11,017 nt of DNA from Candidatus Altimarinota bacterium (GTDB lineage: Bacteria > Patescibacteriota > Gracilibacteria > JAHISY01): the NCBI GenBank assembly GCA_023142645.1, contig JAGLJE010000034.1, positions 1 through 11,017 of the forward strand, in the 5' to 3' direction. Of this stretch, positions 1 through 7,035 are shown one piece after another. Below the pieces are notes generated by a model. The model saw only the letters and a program-made list of their open reading frames with translations. It made no database searches and had not been told where the DNA came from. A program made the translations under genes and the position numbers. How positions within the stretch are numbered: position 1 is the stretch's first letter; every line of letters begins with the position of its first letter.

Positions 1-69
1 GTGGGACGAGCAAGTGAGGTAATTGTGGAAGGGGAGTTAGTGGTAAAGAAAGGTGAGTTGTTGAAATGA
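1..69 (+). CDS. 3' end of an unidentified upstream gene (partial)
   Basis: An open frame enters from the window edge and gives 22 codons before TGA at 67-69. The visible end reads roughly VIVEGELVVKKGELLK. This resembles the closing beta strands of amidohydrolase-type enzymes, which often end in a V.G.lVv.dGeLl pattern, but so short a piece cannot establish a family. A biotinyl/lipoyl-like beta segment would also fit. The stop codon overlaps the ATG of the next gene as ATGA, which supports real coding and translational coupling to the membrane protein downstream. Confidence 0.5.
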   Translation: MGRASEVIVEGELVVKKGELLK

Positions 70-809
70 TTTTTGATTTATATTCTCTCGCATTTTTCGG
101 AATCGCTTTCGTCGGTGGATTGATCGCCGTTCCGATTGGCGGAAGTTTTTTGCTAATAATTCCTGCATTTCTGCTGCTTGGTTTGAACGGCTTGCAGGTT
201 TTGCTACTTTCACGAATCTTTGCTGTCGCCGCAACTGGTAGCGGAAGCGCGTATTTTTTTGCGAATCACCGCGAACATTTCGACTGGCGAGTAATTTTCA
301 AATTTCTTTCCGGTAATTTTATCGGCTATATTTTTGCAGCGAAAATAGCAACTTCGATTGACATCGAAACACTCACTAAAATCATACCGTGGATTTTGTT
401 TATAGGAGCGATAATTTTATTGCGCGACTGGAAAATAAAAAAAATTCACCACCAAAAATTTTTCGCAAAATTACTGCCAATCTTCGGATTCCTACTTGGT
501 TTTTACGCAGGACTCGGTGGCGCACCAAGTGCACTTATTATTATGCTACTCACACTTGCGCTCGGCTGGGGAATGCACCGCGCGATTATGAATACACGAA
601 TAATTGAATTTTTTGGAAATGGAATCGCGGTAGCTGCCTACCTTTATTTTGGCGCGAAATTTACGGGGTTTGAGTTTCCTGTAATTTTAGGGGGATTACT
701 GGGAGGATTATTAGGCGCAAAAAGCACGCTGAAATCAAAACCAGTATGGCTCAAAAAAGCCTTCCTTGTTCTTGTCCTCATTTCAGCAGTTAAAATAACT
801 TTCTTTTAA
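66..809 (+). CDS. TauE/SafE-family (DUF81-like) membrane permease
   Basis: The 247-residue protein is very hydrophobic, with about eight predicted membrane segments (roughly residues 7-22, 26-46, 49-66, 76-94, 105-120, 134-168, 180-196, 205-220 and a C-terminal one at 231-247). It shows the internal duplication typical of TauE/SafE proteins: a glycine-rich first motif (G12 to P33) and a clearer second copy near residues 141-168 with GF-x2-GFYAGLGGAPS. Family members are proposed to export sulfite, sulfoacetate or other organosulfur anions; the substrate here is unknown. The ATG overlaps the TGA of the preceding gene, and an AGGTGAG element at 51-57 gives good Shine-Dalgarno spacing. Its TAA at 807-809 overlaps the convergent rpsE stop, so both transcripts must run into each other or end inside coding sequence. 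Family call is fairly sure, function is not. Confidence 0.8.
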   Translation: MIFDLYSLAFFGIAFVGGLIAVPIGGSFLLIIPAFLLLGLNGLQVLLLSRIFAVAATGSGSAYFFANHREHFDWRVIFKFLSGNFIGYIFAAKIATSIDIETLTKIIPWILFIGAIILLRDWKIKKIHHQKFFAKLLPIFGFLLGFYAGLGGAPSALIIMLLTLALGWGMHRAIMNTRIIEFFGNGIAVAAYLYFGAKFTGFEFPVILGGLLGGLLGAKSTLKSKPVWLKKAFLVLVLISAVKITFF

Positions 810-1525
810 TTCTTTTTCTCTTCCATCTCTGTTTCCAGCCGACCTTTTTCTTTTTGGATTTTTTCTGCCGCTTTTTTCAATCCCGATTGTTCTTCAGGCT
901 TGCCTTTATCTTTCACCATCGGTTTTTTCATACGCGGTCGGCGACCAGCTTTCCCTGAATTTTTTTGCGCAGCCATCCGCTTCTTTTTTTCTTCCTCTTT
1001 TTGTTTTTTCAAATTCGCTACAAACTTCTTTGCAGCTTCGGTCATTTTTAATTCCGAAAGTAATTTCAACATTGCTTGTCCCATTACCACGCGATTTGAA
1101 GTTCCGAAATTTTTCGAAAGAATATTTTTCACCCCTGCCAGTTCCAACATTTTTCGCACTGCCGAACCGGCAATCAGACCGGTGCCGGGGGCTGCCGGCA
1201 GAATGAGGATCCGCGCAGCTTTAAATTTCAATTTAACAGGGTGGGGAACTGTGTCGTTGACAATCGGCACTTCGATTAAATTTTTCTTCGCTTCCGCTGC
1301 AGCTTTCCGTGCCGCGATTTGAACATCCGCACCCTTCCCAAGTCCAATTCCGACACGACCCGCACGATTACCGATAATTACCGTTGCGCGAAAACGCATT
1401 CTCCGTCCGCCCTTTACCACGCGTGTCACGCGATCGAGTTGCAGCATGTATTCCTCGAATTCTTTTTCTTCACGAGGAGAGCGAGAACGTCGACGACGTT
1501 TCTGATCAGTTTTGGGAGAATTCAT
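806..1525 (-). CDS. rpsE: 30S ribosomal protein S5 (uS5) with long C-terminal tail
   Basis: S5 lies near the mRNA entry side of the 30S subunit and contributes to decoding fidelity and mRNA unwinding. The N-terminal double-stranded-RNA-binding-like domain spans about residues 26-90 (VTRVVKGGRRMRFRA, then GNRAGRVGIGLGKG). The C-terminal domain covers about 97-165, including PAAPGTGLIAG. Residues 1-20 are Arg/Ser-rich (RRRRSRSPRE). At 239 residues it is about 70 longer than Escherichia coli S5; the excess is a Lys/Glu-rich tail from about residue 168. The tail ends with KGRLETEMEEKKN, almost the same as the end of S3 in this operon. ATG start 12 bases after the L18 stop, without a Shine-Dalgarno motif. 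It is the last gene of the operon: L30, L15 and secY do not follow, and its TAA overlaps the stop of the convergent permease gene. Confidence 0.97.
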   Translation of the reverse strand: MNSPKTDQKRRRRSRSPREEKEFEEYMLQLDRVTRVVKGGRRMRFRATVIIGNRAGRVGIGLGKGADVQIAARKAAAEAKKNLIEVPIVNDTVPHPVKLKFKAARILILPAAPGTGLIAGSAVRKMLELAGVKNILSKNFGTSNRVVMGQAMLKLLSELKMTEAAKKFVANLKKQKEEEKKKRMAAQKNSGKAGRRPRMKKPMVKDKGKPEEQSGLKKAAEKIQKEKGRLETEMEEKKN

Positions 1526-1537
1526 TTTTTCAAAAAA

Positions 1538-1885
1538 TTAAAATTTCAATCCAACCACACGTGCAGCTTCGGCGAGAATTTTAACACGACCGGCATACGG
1601 GAATCCGCCGCGATCAAAAACCACGCTTTCGATTTTCGAGATTTTCGCGGCTTCCGCCACCAATTTACCGACCTCAGATGCTCGCTCACTCTTCGAACCC
1701 TTTTTAATTTTGAGCGAACTCGCAGAAGCGAGAGTTTTTCCCGCAGAATCATCAATAATTTGCACATAAATTTCATTCAAGCTTTTGAAAACAACAAGTC
1801 GCGGTTTCACGGAAGTTCCCGAAATTCGCGCACGAATTCGCCGTTTCCGTGCCTGACGATCGAGAAGTTTTTTTGCAGTTTTCAT
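1538..1885 (-). CDS. rplR: 50S ribosomal protein L18 (uL18)
   Basis: L18 binds 5S rRNA and, with L5, carries it into the central protuberance of the 50S subunit. The 115-residue protein has the expected basic N-terminus ([15 protein letters not shown]), the conserved PRLVVFKS strand, and the C-terminal [20 protein letters not shown] motif region. The frame stays open upstream to 2092, but the extra 69 residues overlap L6 antiparallel to nothing known in the family. The ATG at 1883-1885 gives the normal family length and start ([11 protein letters not shown]). It begins 10 bases after the L6 stop and is preceded by A/T only, with no Shine-Dalgarno motif. No charged tail is present, unlike several neighbours. 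Confidence 0.96.
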   Translation of the reverse strand: MKTAKKLLDRQARKRRIRARISGTSVKPRLVVFKSLNEIYVQIIDDSAGKTLASASSLKIKKGSKSERASEVGKLVAEAAKISKIESVVFDRGGFPYAGRVKILAEAARVVGLKF

Positions 1886-1895
1886 AAATTTAAAA

Positions 1896-2453
1896 TTAAG
1901 CCGCGCCTGCTCCACCCGCTGCCGATTTTCCAGCCTTGCGTGGAATGTATTCACCTTCATACGCGATACCCTTACCCTTGTAAGGCTCCGGTTTCCGCCA
2001 CTTTCGAATGTTGGCGGCAGTCTCACCGACGAGTTGCTTGTCGATGCCGCGAACCACAATCGTATTTTTCTTTGGATCGACTTCGAATTCAATTCCCATG
2101 GGAGCTTTCACTTCGATAGGATGCGAGAATCCAAGCTGCAATTCTAAATCTTTTCCTTTCAAAGCGGATTTATAGCCCACGCCGGTGATGATGAGTTTTT
2201 TTGAAAATCCATTCATCACTCCTTCAATCATATTTGCGATGAGAGTACGTGAAAGTCCCCATAGCGACCGCGCTTCTTTTGACTCGTTTTGCGGTACGAC
2301 GACGAGTGTTTCACCATCCTTTTTGATTTCAACTAGTTTATGAAATTTCTGGGAAAGCTCGCCTTTCGGGCCTTTCACTTTCACCTCGTTTCTAGAAATT
2401 TCAATAGAAACTTCGGAGGGAATAGGAACGGGATTTTTGCCAATTCTGGACAA
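1896..2453 (-). CDS. rplF: 50S ribosomal protein L6 (uL6)
   Basis: L6 binds 23S rRNA near the sarcin-ricin loop and the GTPase-associated region. The 185-residue product starts [12 protein letters not shown], has the two similar alpha/beta domains of the family (about residues 1-82 and 83-170), and carries the conserved C-terminal run from about residue 146 ([16 protein letters not shown]). It ends with a short Ala/Gly-rich extension ([10 protein letters not shown]). The start codon is TTG (2451-2453); no in-frame ATG near it would give the conserved N-terminus. It follows a 103-base spacer after S8, the longest confirmed gap in the operon. A TATAAT in that spacer could be an internal promoter. 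Confidence 0.96.
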   Translation of the reverse strand: MSRIGKNPVPIPSEVSIEISRNEVKVKGPKGELSQKFHKLVEIKKDGETLVVVPQNESKEARSLWGLSRTLIANMIEGVMNGFSKKLIITGVGYKSALKGKDLELQLGFSHPIEVKAPMGIEFEVDPKKNTIVVRGIDKQLVGETAANIRKWRKPEPYKGKGIAYEGEYIPRKAGKSAAGGAGAA

Positions 2454-2556
2454 GGAATAAGTAAGAATTATAAATTAAGAATTTTTTTTAGAATTGAAAA
2501 TTATAGTAGTGAGGATTTTACGGATTTCGATACTTTCAGCAATCAATTTTTTGCTT
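2454..2556 (-). promoter_or_regulatory. S8-L6 spacer with a possible internal promoter
   Basis: This is the longest confirmed spacer in the operon (103 bases). On the minus strand it contains a consensus TATAAT at 2500-2505, about 46 bases upstream of the L6 TTG. A weak -35-like TCGAAA lies 19 bases before it. In such AT-rich sequence a TATAAT can arise by chance, so this is only a candidate. Confidence 0.25.
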
Positions 2557-2937
2557 TTAATAAACTTCACAAATTATTTCTCCTCCAACTCCTTTTTCTT
2601 TCGCTTCGGAATTCGTGAGAAATCCAGTACTTGTCGAGATTACCGCGATTCCGAGGTCGGACAAAACCGGCTTGATTTCGCTCGCTTTCGAATAAATTCT
2701 TCGACCCGGCTTGCTGATCCGGCGAAAAGTAAAAGTGCTGTTGATTCGAAGCTCTACTTCAATTTCCGGAAATTTCTCACCTTTTGACTCCTTCACTTTT
2801 TTTACGAATTCATTTTTCTCTAAAACTTTAAGAATCGCGAGTTTCTGTTTCGAATGCGGAATGATTACCTGCGGTTTCCGCGCATGCTGCGCGTTGCGGA
2901 TGCGGGTGAGCATGTCGGCAACTGGATCTGTTGTCAT
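2557..2937 (-). CDS. rpsH: 30S ribosomal protein S8 (uS8)
   Basis: S8 is a primary binder of the central domain of 16S rRNA (helix 21) and nucleates the platform. The 126-residue product opens with the family hallmark TDPVADMLTRIRNA and ends with the conserved RNA-binding segment STSTGFLTNSEAKEKGVGGE and ICEVY. The stretch GEKFPEIEVELR and FRRISKPGRRIY matches the middle of the family. Length is normal (E. coli 130) and there is no tail. ATG start after a 51-base A/T-rich spacer downstream of S14, with no Shine-Dalgarno motif. In E. coli S8 represses the spc operon by binding near the L5 start; no such site was identified here. Confidence 0.97.
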   Translation of the reverse strand: MTTDPVADMLTRIRNAQHARKPQVIIPHSKQKLAILKVLEKNEFVKKVKESKGEKFPEIEVELRINSTFTFRRISKPGRRIYSKASEIKPVLSDLGIAVISTSTGFLTNSEAKEKGVGGEIICEVY

Positions 2938-2988
2938 AAATTAAGAATGATGAAAATAATTTTTACCTTATAATTTATAATTTAAAAA

Positions 2989-3213
2989 TTACCAACTGGC
3001 TTTTTTTACTCCTACGATCTCTCCTCTAGAAGCCAATTCGCGGAAACAAATTCGGCACATTTCGAATTTTCGCATGTAGCCGTGGCTTCTTCCGCAAATT
3101 CGACAGCGGTTCACTATGCGCGTAGCTTTTTTCGGTTTCACACCAGCCGCGAGTGCGTTTGCGATACCACGTTTAAACTTTTCAGCTTTTACGATACGTG
3201 AGGTTTTTGCCAT
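2989..3213 (-). CDS. rpsZ: 30S ribosomal protein S14, zinc-binding type (uS14)
   Basis: S14 assembles late into the head of the 30S subunit. This is the C+ (zinc) form: CxxC at residues 37 and 40 and CxxC at 53 and 56, followed by the conserved [18 protein letters not shown] end. It has 74 residues, against about 61 for the usual short form. The excess lies between the N-terminus ([12 protein letters not shown]) and the first zinc pair (around [13 protein letters not shown]), making it intermediate between short and long S14. The frame is open to 3276, but the ATG at 3211-3213 gives the family N-terminus and sits 10 bases after the L5 stop. Its position between L5 and S8 is the standard spc order. 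Confidence 0.95.
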   Translation of the reverse strand: MAKTSRIVKAEKFKRGIANALAAGVKPKKATRIVNRCRICGRSHGYMRKFEMCRICFRELASRGEIVGVKKASW

Positions 3214-3223
3214 TTTGAAAAAA

Positions 3224-3982
3224 TTATTTTTTAGAATCTTGAGAATCTTTTTCTTTCGACTTTTCCGAATCTTCATCCTCCTCGCTCGCAGCCTCTTCTT
3301 TCGGCTTCTCTTCTTTTATTAATCCTTCCGCTTTCGCAGCTTCTTCCGCAGCAGCGCGCGCCTCTTTTTCCGCTTCTTTGCGCGCTTTTTCTGCTGAATC
3401 TTCTTTCGAAGTATCTTTTTGAAAAGGAAATCCAAGTGCAGCGAGTAACGCTTTTGCTTCTTCGTCTGAATTCGCAGTCGTACAAATCGTGATTTCGATT
3501 CCGTGAACAAATTCCGCATCTTCGGGTTTCACCTCTGGGAAAACAGTGTAATCTTTCAGTCCGATTGAATAATTTCCATTGCCGTCGAAACTTTTCAACG
3601 ACAGTCCGCGGAAGTCGCGAACGCGGGGGATAGCGATGTTGACAAGTTTGTTGATGAAATCGAGTGCGCGATTACCCCGCAAAGTGACAGAAAGACCGAT
3701 AACCATTCCCTCACGCAGTTTGAAATTCGAAATCGCTTTTTTTGACTTATGAGTGCGCGGTTTTTGACCGGTAATTGTTGCGATATTTTTCGAAATTTTC
3801 TCAAGCATCCCTTCATCCATCGCGTTACTCGAACCGCTTTTCCGTGCAATTTTCCCGACACCTACGGAAACTTTTACTTTAGAAATCTGTGGAATCGCGT
3901 GCAGATTTTTGATCCCAAGTTCTTTCCCCACTTTCGGGAGGATTTCTTTCTTTACGGTTGCGGAGAGGTCTGTTGGATTCAT
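3224..3982 (-). CDS. rplE: 50S ribosomal protein L5 (uL5) with charged C-terminal tail
   Basis: L5 binds 5S rRNA and contacts the P-site tRNA and the S13 bridge. The core (residues 1-189) contains [30 protein letters not shown], the family signature [10 protein letters not shown] and [11 protein letters not shown], and [13 protein letters not shown]. The remaining 63 residues are an Ala/Glu/Lys helix followed by an acidic Ser/Glu/Asp/Lys end. The ATG at 3980-3982 overlaps the TGA of the preceding 82-aa gene as ATGA and gives the family N-terminus. An in-frame ATG at 4010-4012 preceded by GGAGACAA is an alternative and would add ten residues (MGKTIQRINK). The family assignment is certain; the start choice is moderately sure. 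Confidence 0.95.
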   Translation of the reverse strand: MNPTDLSATVKKEILPKVGKELGIKNLHAIPQISKVKVSVGVGKIARKSGSSNAMDEGMLEKISKNIATITGQKPRTHKSKKAISNFKLREGMVIGLSVTLRGNRALDFINKLVNIAIPRVRDFRGLSLKSFDGNGNYSIGLKDYTVFPEVKPEDAEFVHGIEITICTTANSDEEAKALLAALGFPFQKDTSKEDSAEKARKEAEKEARAAAEEAAKAEGLIKEEKPKEEAASEEDEDSEKSKEKDSQDSKK

Positions 3983-4227
3983 TTTATTAATTCTTTGAAT
4001 AGTTTTTCCCATTTGTCTCCTTCGACTGAATTCAATATAGATTTTTTATCTACGAGAACTTCTTCATTATCTATCGAAATCATCGTAATTCTTGTTCTCA
4101 CCTTTTTACCTAGTTTTAATATCGTATTCTTCAGTGTCTCTTCTTGTGTCTCACCGTAAGGTGGAAAGACTTCCACAGTTCGATCAGACTTTCCCTGAAA
4201 TCGAAATTCAATTTTTCTAAGTGACAA
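3979..4227 (-). CDS. Orphan 82-aa protein inserted between L24 and L5
   Basis: I do not recognise this family. The frame encodes 82 residues starting at TTG, two bases after the L24 stop, and its TGA overlaps the L5 ATG, so it is embedded in the operon with no free sequence on either side. This tight fit argues for a real, co-translated gene. The sequence suggests a small alpha/beta fold: a strand-like start (SLRKIEFRFQG), a helix around ETQEETLKNTILKL, a basic strand (KKVRTRITMISID), an acidic turn and strand (NEEVLVDKK), then a C-terminal helix ([10 protein letters not shown]). It has no membrane segment and no cysteine. Base composition looks more AT-rich than the flanking ribosomal genes. 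Most bacteria have nothing between rplX and rplE. A ribosome-associated or assembly role would be inference from context only. Confidence 0.75.
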   Translation of the reverse strand: MSLRKIEFRFQGKSDRTVEVFPPYGETQEETLKNTILKLGKKVRTRITMISIDNEEVLVDKKSILNSVEGDKWEKLFKELIK

Positions 4228-4229
4228 CT

Positions 4230-4565
4230 TTATCTCTTTTTAGATAATTTGGGGTTAATAATTCCTTCGCTGCACTTTTTACAGAAACGCGCTTTTTTAC
4301 CATTTTCGAGTTTTTTGAATCCCACTCGTGTGGATTTTTTACAACTCGGGCAGATGAGTTTTACATTCGAAACATCAATCGCCTTCTCAAATTTAATAAT
4401 TTGACCAGGTGTACCATCCGCACGTTTCTTAATATGCTTTGTCACAATATTCACTTTTTCCACCACGATTTTTCGGGCAGAATGGTCGGCACGCATCACT
4501 TTGCCGGTCTTGCCTTTATCTTTTCCGGCGGTGATTAAAACGGTATCGGAGGAGAGAATTTTCAT
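4230..4565 (-). CDS. rplX: 50S ribosomal protein L24 (uL24) with zinc ribbon
   Basis: L24 is an early assembly protein binding 23S rRNA domain I near the peptide exit. The N-terminal KOW/SH3-like segment is at residues 4-31 (DTVLITAGKDKGKTGKV). The KHIKKRADGTPGQIIKFEKAI region and S/NVKL strand are typical. The C-terminal part carries two CxxC pairs (C72/C75 and C95/C98), so it probably binds zinc as in many bacterial L24 proteins. At 111 residues it has normal length with only a few extra basic residues. ATG start, six bases after the L14 stop. Confidence 0.96.
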   Translation of the reverse strand: MKILSSDTVLITAGKDKGKTGKVMRADHSARKIVVEKVNIVTKHIKKRADGTPGQIIKFEKAIDVSNVKLICPSCKKSTRVGFKKLENGKKARFCKKCSEGIINPKLSKKR

Positions 4566-4571
4566 ATTTTT

Positions 4572-4940
4572 TTATAAAACTTCCGGAGCTTGAGAAATAA
4601 TTTTTTGATAACCACGTTCGCGTAGCTCGCGGGCAATCGGACCAAATACACGCGTACCTTTCGGCTCACCTTTCTCATCGATAATCACCACTGCATTTTC
4701 ATCGAAACGGAGATAGCTGCCATCTTTTCGACGAATCGCATCTTTCGTACGTACGAGCACCGCCCGCTGAACACTTTTCTTCTTTGCAATCGCTTTCGGT
4801 GTGGCTTGCTTCACTGAGACGACAATTTTGTCGCCGATACGCGCATACCTTCTTTTTGAACCGCCGAGAACCTTGAAGCATTGTACAAGCTTCGCTCCAG
4901 TGTTGTCGGCTACTGCGAGAAGTGTTTCAGGTTGGATCAC
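4572..4940 (-). CDS. rplN: 50S ribosomal protein L14 (uL14)
   Basis: L14 forms an intersubunit bridge with 16S rRNA helix 14 and is the docking site of the silencing factor RsfS. The 122-residue product has the exact family length and pattern: [21 protein letters not shown] at the N-terminus, [14 protein letters not shown], then [23 protein letters not shown] and the final helix [19 protein letters not shown]. It has no extension, consistent with its buried C-terminus. The start codon is GTG (4938-4940). It follows S17 after a 20-base A/T-only spacer lacking a Shine-Dalgarno motif. Confidence 0.97.
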   Translation of the reverse strand: MIQPETLLAVADNTGAKLVQCFKVLGGSKRRYARIGDKIVVSVKQATPKAIAKKKSVQRAVLVRTKDAIRRKDGSYLRFDENAVVIIDEKGEPKGTRVFGPIARELRERGYQKIISQAPEVL

Positions 4941-4960
4941 AATTAATTTAATATTAAAAT

Positions 4961-5404
4961 TTAAGATTTAGACTTTTCTTCAGAATTTTCTGAATCTTCA
5001 ACTTCTCCTTTTTTAACTTTCTTCTCAATTTCGCTTGAATTTTCTGAATTTTTAATTTTCTCTTCTTTTTTTACTTCAACTTTTGGAGCTGTTTTTTCTT
5101 TCGCCACTGATTCTTTCAATTCTTTTTCCGAATCGCTCTCTACCGCTGCGGGTTGATCAACAACTCTCGCATTTTTCGAAAGAATCTTTTCAAGCTTCCA
5201 AGTTTTCTTTTTCGAAATCGGTTTCGACTCCACAATTTCCACCACATCTCCGACTTGCGCCTCGTTCTTCTCATCATGCGCGTGAAATTTCTTGCTCACG
5301 CGATAATTCTTTTTATAGATAGGGTGTCGCACTGCACGATCCACTTTTATTACAATGGTTTTATCGCTCGTGTCCGAGATGACAGTTCCTTGTTTGCTTC
5401 GCAT
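4961..5404 (-). CDS. rpsQ: 30S ribosomal protein S17 (uS17) with Lys/Glu/Ser tail
   Basis: S17 is a primary 16S rRNA binder with an OB fold. The core (residues 1-82) is standard: [39 protein letters not shown], and [21 protein letters not shown]. The total of 147 residues is about 60 more than E. coli S17. The excess is a disordered-looking tail rich in Lys, Glu and Ser from about residue 83, with a repeated S-E-N-S motif (around residues 120-123 and 138-141) that is also visible as a duplicated short DNA word near 4983 and 5038. ATG start, 14 bases after the L29 stop. Confidence 0.96.
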   Translation of the reverse strand: MRSKQGTVISDTSDKTIVIKVDRAVRHPIYKKNYRVSKKFHAHDEKNEAQVGDVVEIVESKPISKKKTWKLEKILSKNARVVDQPAAVESDSEKELKESVAKEKTAPKVEVKKEEKIKNSENSSEIEKKVKKGEVEDSENSEEKSKS

Positions 5405-5418
5405 TTTTGAGAATTAAA

Positions 5419-5844
5419 TTAAGATTCCTTTTCTTCCGTTTTCTTTTTTCGTGAGAAAAATCCTTTTTTTTCAACTTTCTTAACTTTCACATCTTTCGAT
5501 GATTTTGCTTCGACTTTTTCCGCCACTTGCTCTGCCTTCTCAACTTTTTTCTCCGCTTTCTTTTTCTTCGAAGTTTGCGCTTTTTCGATCATAGAATGCA
5601 TCTCTTCTGTTTTTTTCGTAACTTCGCTCGAAGTTTTTTCCACTTTTTCACCGAGCTGTTTTCTTCGCCGCAATTCGGTAAGCATCTGCGCGATATATTT
5701 ACGGAGTGCTTTCACAATGTGTGTATCTTTCAAATGTTTCGTCCGCACTCCCATTTTTTGGCGGAAAAGCGAGTTCCTCGCATTTTCAATCTCATCTAGG
5801 AGATCGCGATCCGAAAGTTGCGCGATTTCAGAATAAAGTAGCAT
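5419..5844 (-). CDS. rpmC: 50S ribosomal protein L29 (uL29) with long Lys/Glu tail
   Basis: L29 is a two-helix protein next to the peptide exit tunnel and helps form the docking site for trigger factor and SRP with L23. Residues 1-63 are the family core (LSDRDLLDEIENARNSLFRQKM, HIVKALRKYIAQMLTELRRR). The remaining 78 residues, more than half of the 141-residue product, are Lys/Glu/Val-rich and end with a KGFFSRKKKTEEKES segment. Placement between L16 and S17 confirms identity. One base separates its ATG from the L16 stop, so the two are translationally linked. Because L29 sits at the tunnel exit, the tail probably projects where nascent chains emerge; this is inference. Confidence 0.94.
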   Translation of the reverse strand: MLLYSEIAQLSDRDLLDEIENARNSLFRQKMGVRTKHLKDTHIVKALRKYIAQMLTELRRRKQLGEKVEKTSSEVTKKTEEMHSMIEKAQTSKKKKAEKKVEKAEQVAEKVEAKSSKDVKVKKVEKKGFFSRKKKTEEKES

Positions 5845-5845
5845 T

Positions 5846-6265
5846 TTATTTATGAATGGCAGTTACGAATCGAGTTTTGGCGGGAAGTTTGTGGCTGGCG
5901 AGAGTGAAAGCTTCTTGAGCTTGTGTTTCGCTAACCCCCTCAAGTTCGAAGACCACAGTTCCTGGTTTGAGAGATGCCACATAGTGTTCCACCGAACCTT
6001 TTCCTGATCCCATCGGTACCTCCGCCGCTTTTCGAGTGATTGGTTTGTGCGGGAAGACGCGAATCCAAAGTTTGCCGCCTCTTTTTAAATATCGAGTAAT
6101 CGTTCGTCTCGCCGCCTCGATTTGACGAGAGGTGAGTTCGGCTTTTTGAGTCAATTTCAACCCATATGTTCCGAATGCAACTCGGCTTCCGCGCGTTGCT
6201 ACACCTTTCAGCGAACCACGGTTGCGATGCCACTTTCGATATTTCGTCTTTTTAGGAAAAAGCAT
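5846..6265 (-). CDS. rplP: 50S ribosomal protein L16 (uL16)
   Basis: L16 organises the A-site tRNA elbow region of the 50S subunit and is a late assembly protein. The 139-residue product begins [21 protein letters not shown] and contains the conserved [47 protein letters not shown] and [20 protein letters not shown] segments. Length is normal (E. coli 136) and there is no tail. The ATG lies six bases after the S3 stop, with no Shine-Dalgarno motif. The order S3-L16-L29-S17 is canonical. Confidence 0.97.
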   Translation of the reverse strand: MLFPKKTKYRKWHRNRGSLKGVATRGSRVAFGTYGLKLTQKAELTSRQIEAARRTITRYLKRGGKLWIRVFPHKPITRKAAEVPMGSGKGSVEHYVASLKPGTVVFELEGVSETQAQEAFTLASHKLPAKTRFVTAIHK

Positions 6266-6271
6266 TTTAAA

Positions 6272-7018
6272 TTATTTTTTAGTAGCTTCGAGCTCCTTTT
6301 CTAATCGACCTTTTTCTTCTTTTTGCGAAGAGTCTTTCCTTGATTCTGCCAACCAACTTTGATCTTCTTCATGTTGTGCGGAAGCTGTATCTTTCGTAAA
6401 CACTTCGCCTTTGTAAACCCACACTTTCACGCCAATTTGACCATATGTCGTCCGTGCCGGTATCTCGCCGTATTCGACATCCGCTCGAATCGTATGAAGA
6501 GGAATGTTGCCGTCTTTGAAAGTTTCTTCGCGGGAAATATCAGCTCCGTTCAATCTTCCCGCTACGCGAATTTTGATTCCCCGTAATCCCGCTTCCATTC
6601 CTTTTTTCACAGCCTGCTTAGCCGCTCGTCGGAACGGCATTCTCCGCTCAATTTGATTTGCGACCGACTCAGCAATCAACTGGGCGAAAGCATCCGGCTT
6701 GCTGACCTCGACGATGTTAATTTCGATTTTATCGCCGAATTGTTGCTCTATATCAGATTTCAATTCTTCAAGCGCAATACCTTGCCGACCGATTACCATC
6801 CCCGGTTTCGAGGTGAAAACATTCACTTTTACATTACCGGAGCTGCGCTCAATTTCGATCTCGCCGATTCCGCTTTCTTTCAGCCGCTCTTTAATCGCTT
6901 TTCGAAGTGTGATATCACGGTGGAGAAGATTCGCGTAATCTTTTTTGGAGAACCATCGTGAACTCCACGATTTGATCACTCCGATACGAAACGATTTTGG
7001 ATTGACTTTTTGACCCAC
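6272..7018 (-). CDS. rpsC: 30S ribosomal protein S3 (uS3) with KGRLE tail
   Basis: S3 lines the mRNA entry tunnel with S4 and S5. The N-terminus (GQKVNPKSFRIGVI) and KH type-2 domain are clear, including the GxxG loop at residues 77-80 (VIGRQG). The C-terminal domain has RRAAKQAVKKGMEAGLRGIK, RLNGADISREETFKDGNIPL, and HTIRADVEYG, ending in the GVKVWVYKGEVF strand near residue 207. The last 41 residues are a charged tail finishing in EEKGRLEKELEATKK, very like the end of S5. The start is GTG (7016-7018), 17 bases after the L22 stop, with no Shine-Dalgarno motif. The total of 248 residues compares with 233 in E. coli. Confidence 0.97.
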   Translation of the reverse strand: MGQKVNPKSFRIGVIKSWSSRWFSKKDYANLLHRDITLRKAIKERLKESGIGEIEIERSSGNVKVNVFTSKPGMVIGRQGIALEELKSDIEQQFGDKIEINIVEVSKPDAFAQLIAESVANQIERRMPFRRAAKQAVKKGMEAGLRGIKIRVAGRLNGADISREETFKDGNIPLHTIRADVEYGEIPARTTYGQIGVKVWVYKGEVFTKDTASAQHEEDQSWLAESRKDSSQKEEKGRLEKELEATKK

Positions 7019-7035
7019 AGGATAAAAATTAAGAA

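Noticed and set aside
780..860. Intrinsic terminator between S5 and the convergent permease gene
   Set aside because: The stops overlap and I found no GC-rich hairpin with a T-run; the T-rich stretch only encodes the Lys-rich S5 tail.
900..1322. 140-codon plus-strand open frame
   Set aside because: It is the mirror of the Lys/Glu-rich S5 gene, giving a Phe/Ala/Ser-rich product with no recognisable domain.
1886..2092. N-terminal extension of L18
   Set aside because: The frame is open but the extra 69 residues overlap L6 in another frame and are absent from the family; the ATG at 1885 gives the normal L18.
1319..2119. 266-codon plus-strand open frame
   Set aside because: It is antisense to S5, L18 and L6, has no family resemblance and a low-complexity Phe/Arg/His-rich composition typical of a shadow frame.
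3214..3276. N-terminal extension of S14
   Set aside because: The added 21 residues are out-of-frame L5 tail sequence; the family start [10 protein letters not shown] is at 3213.
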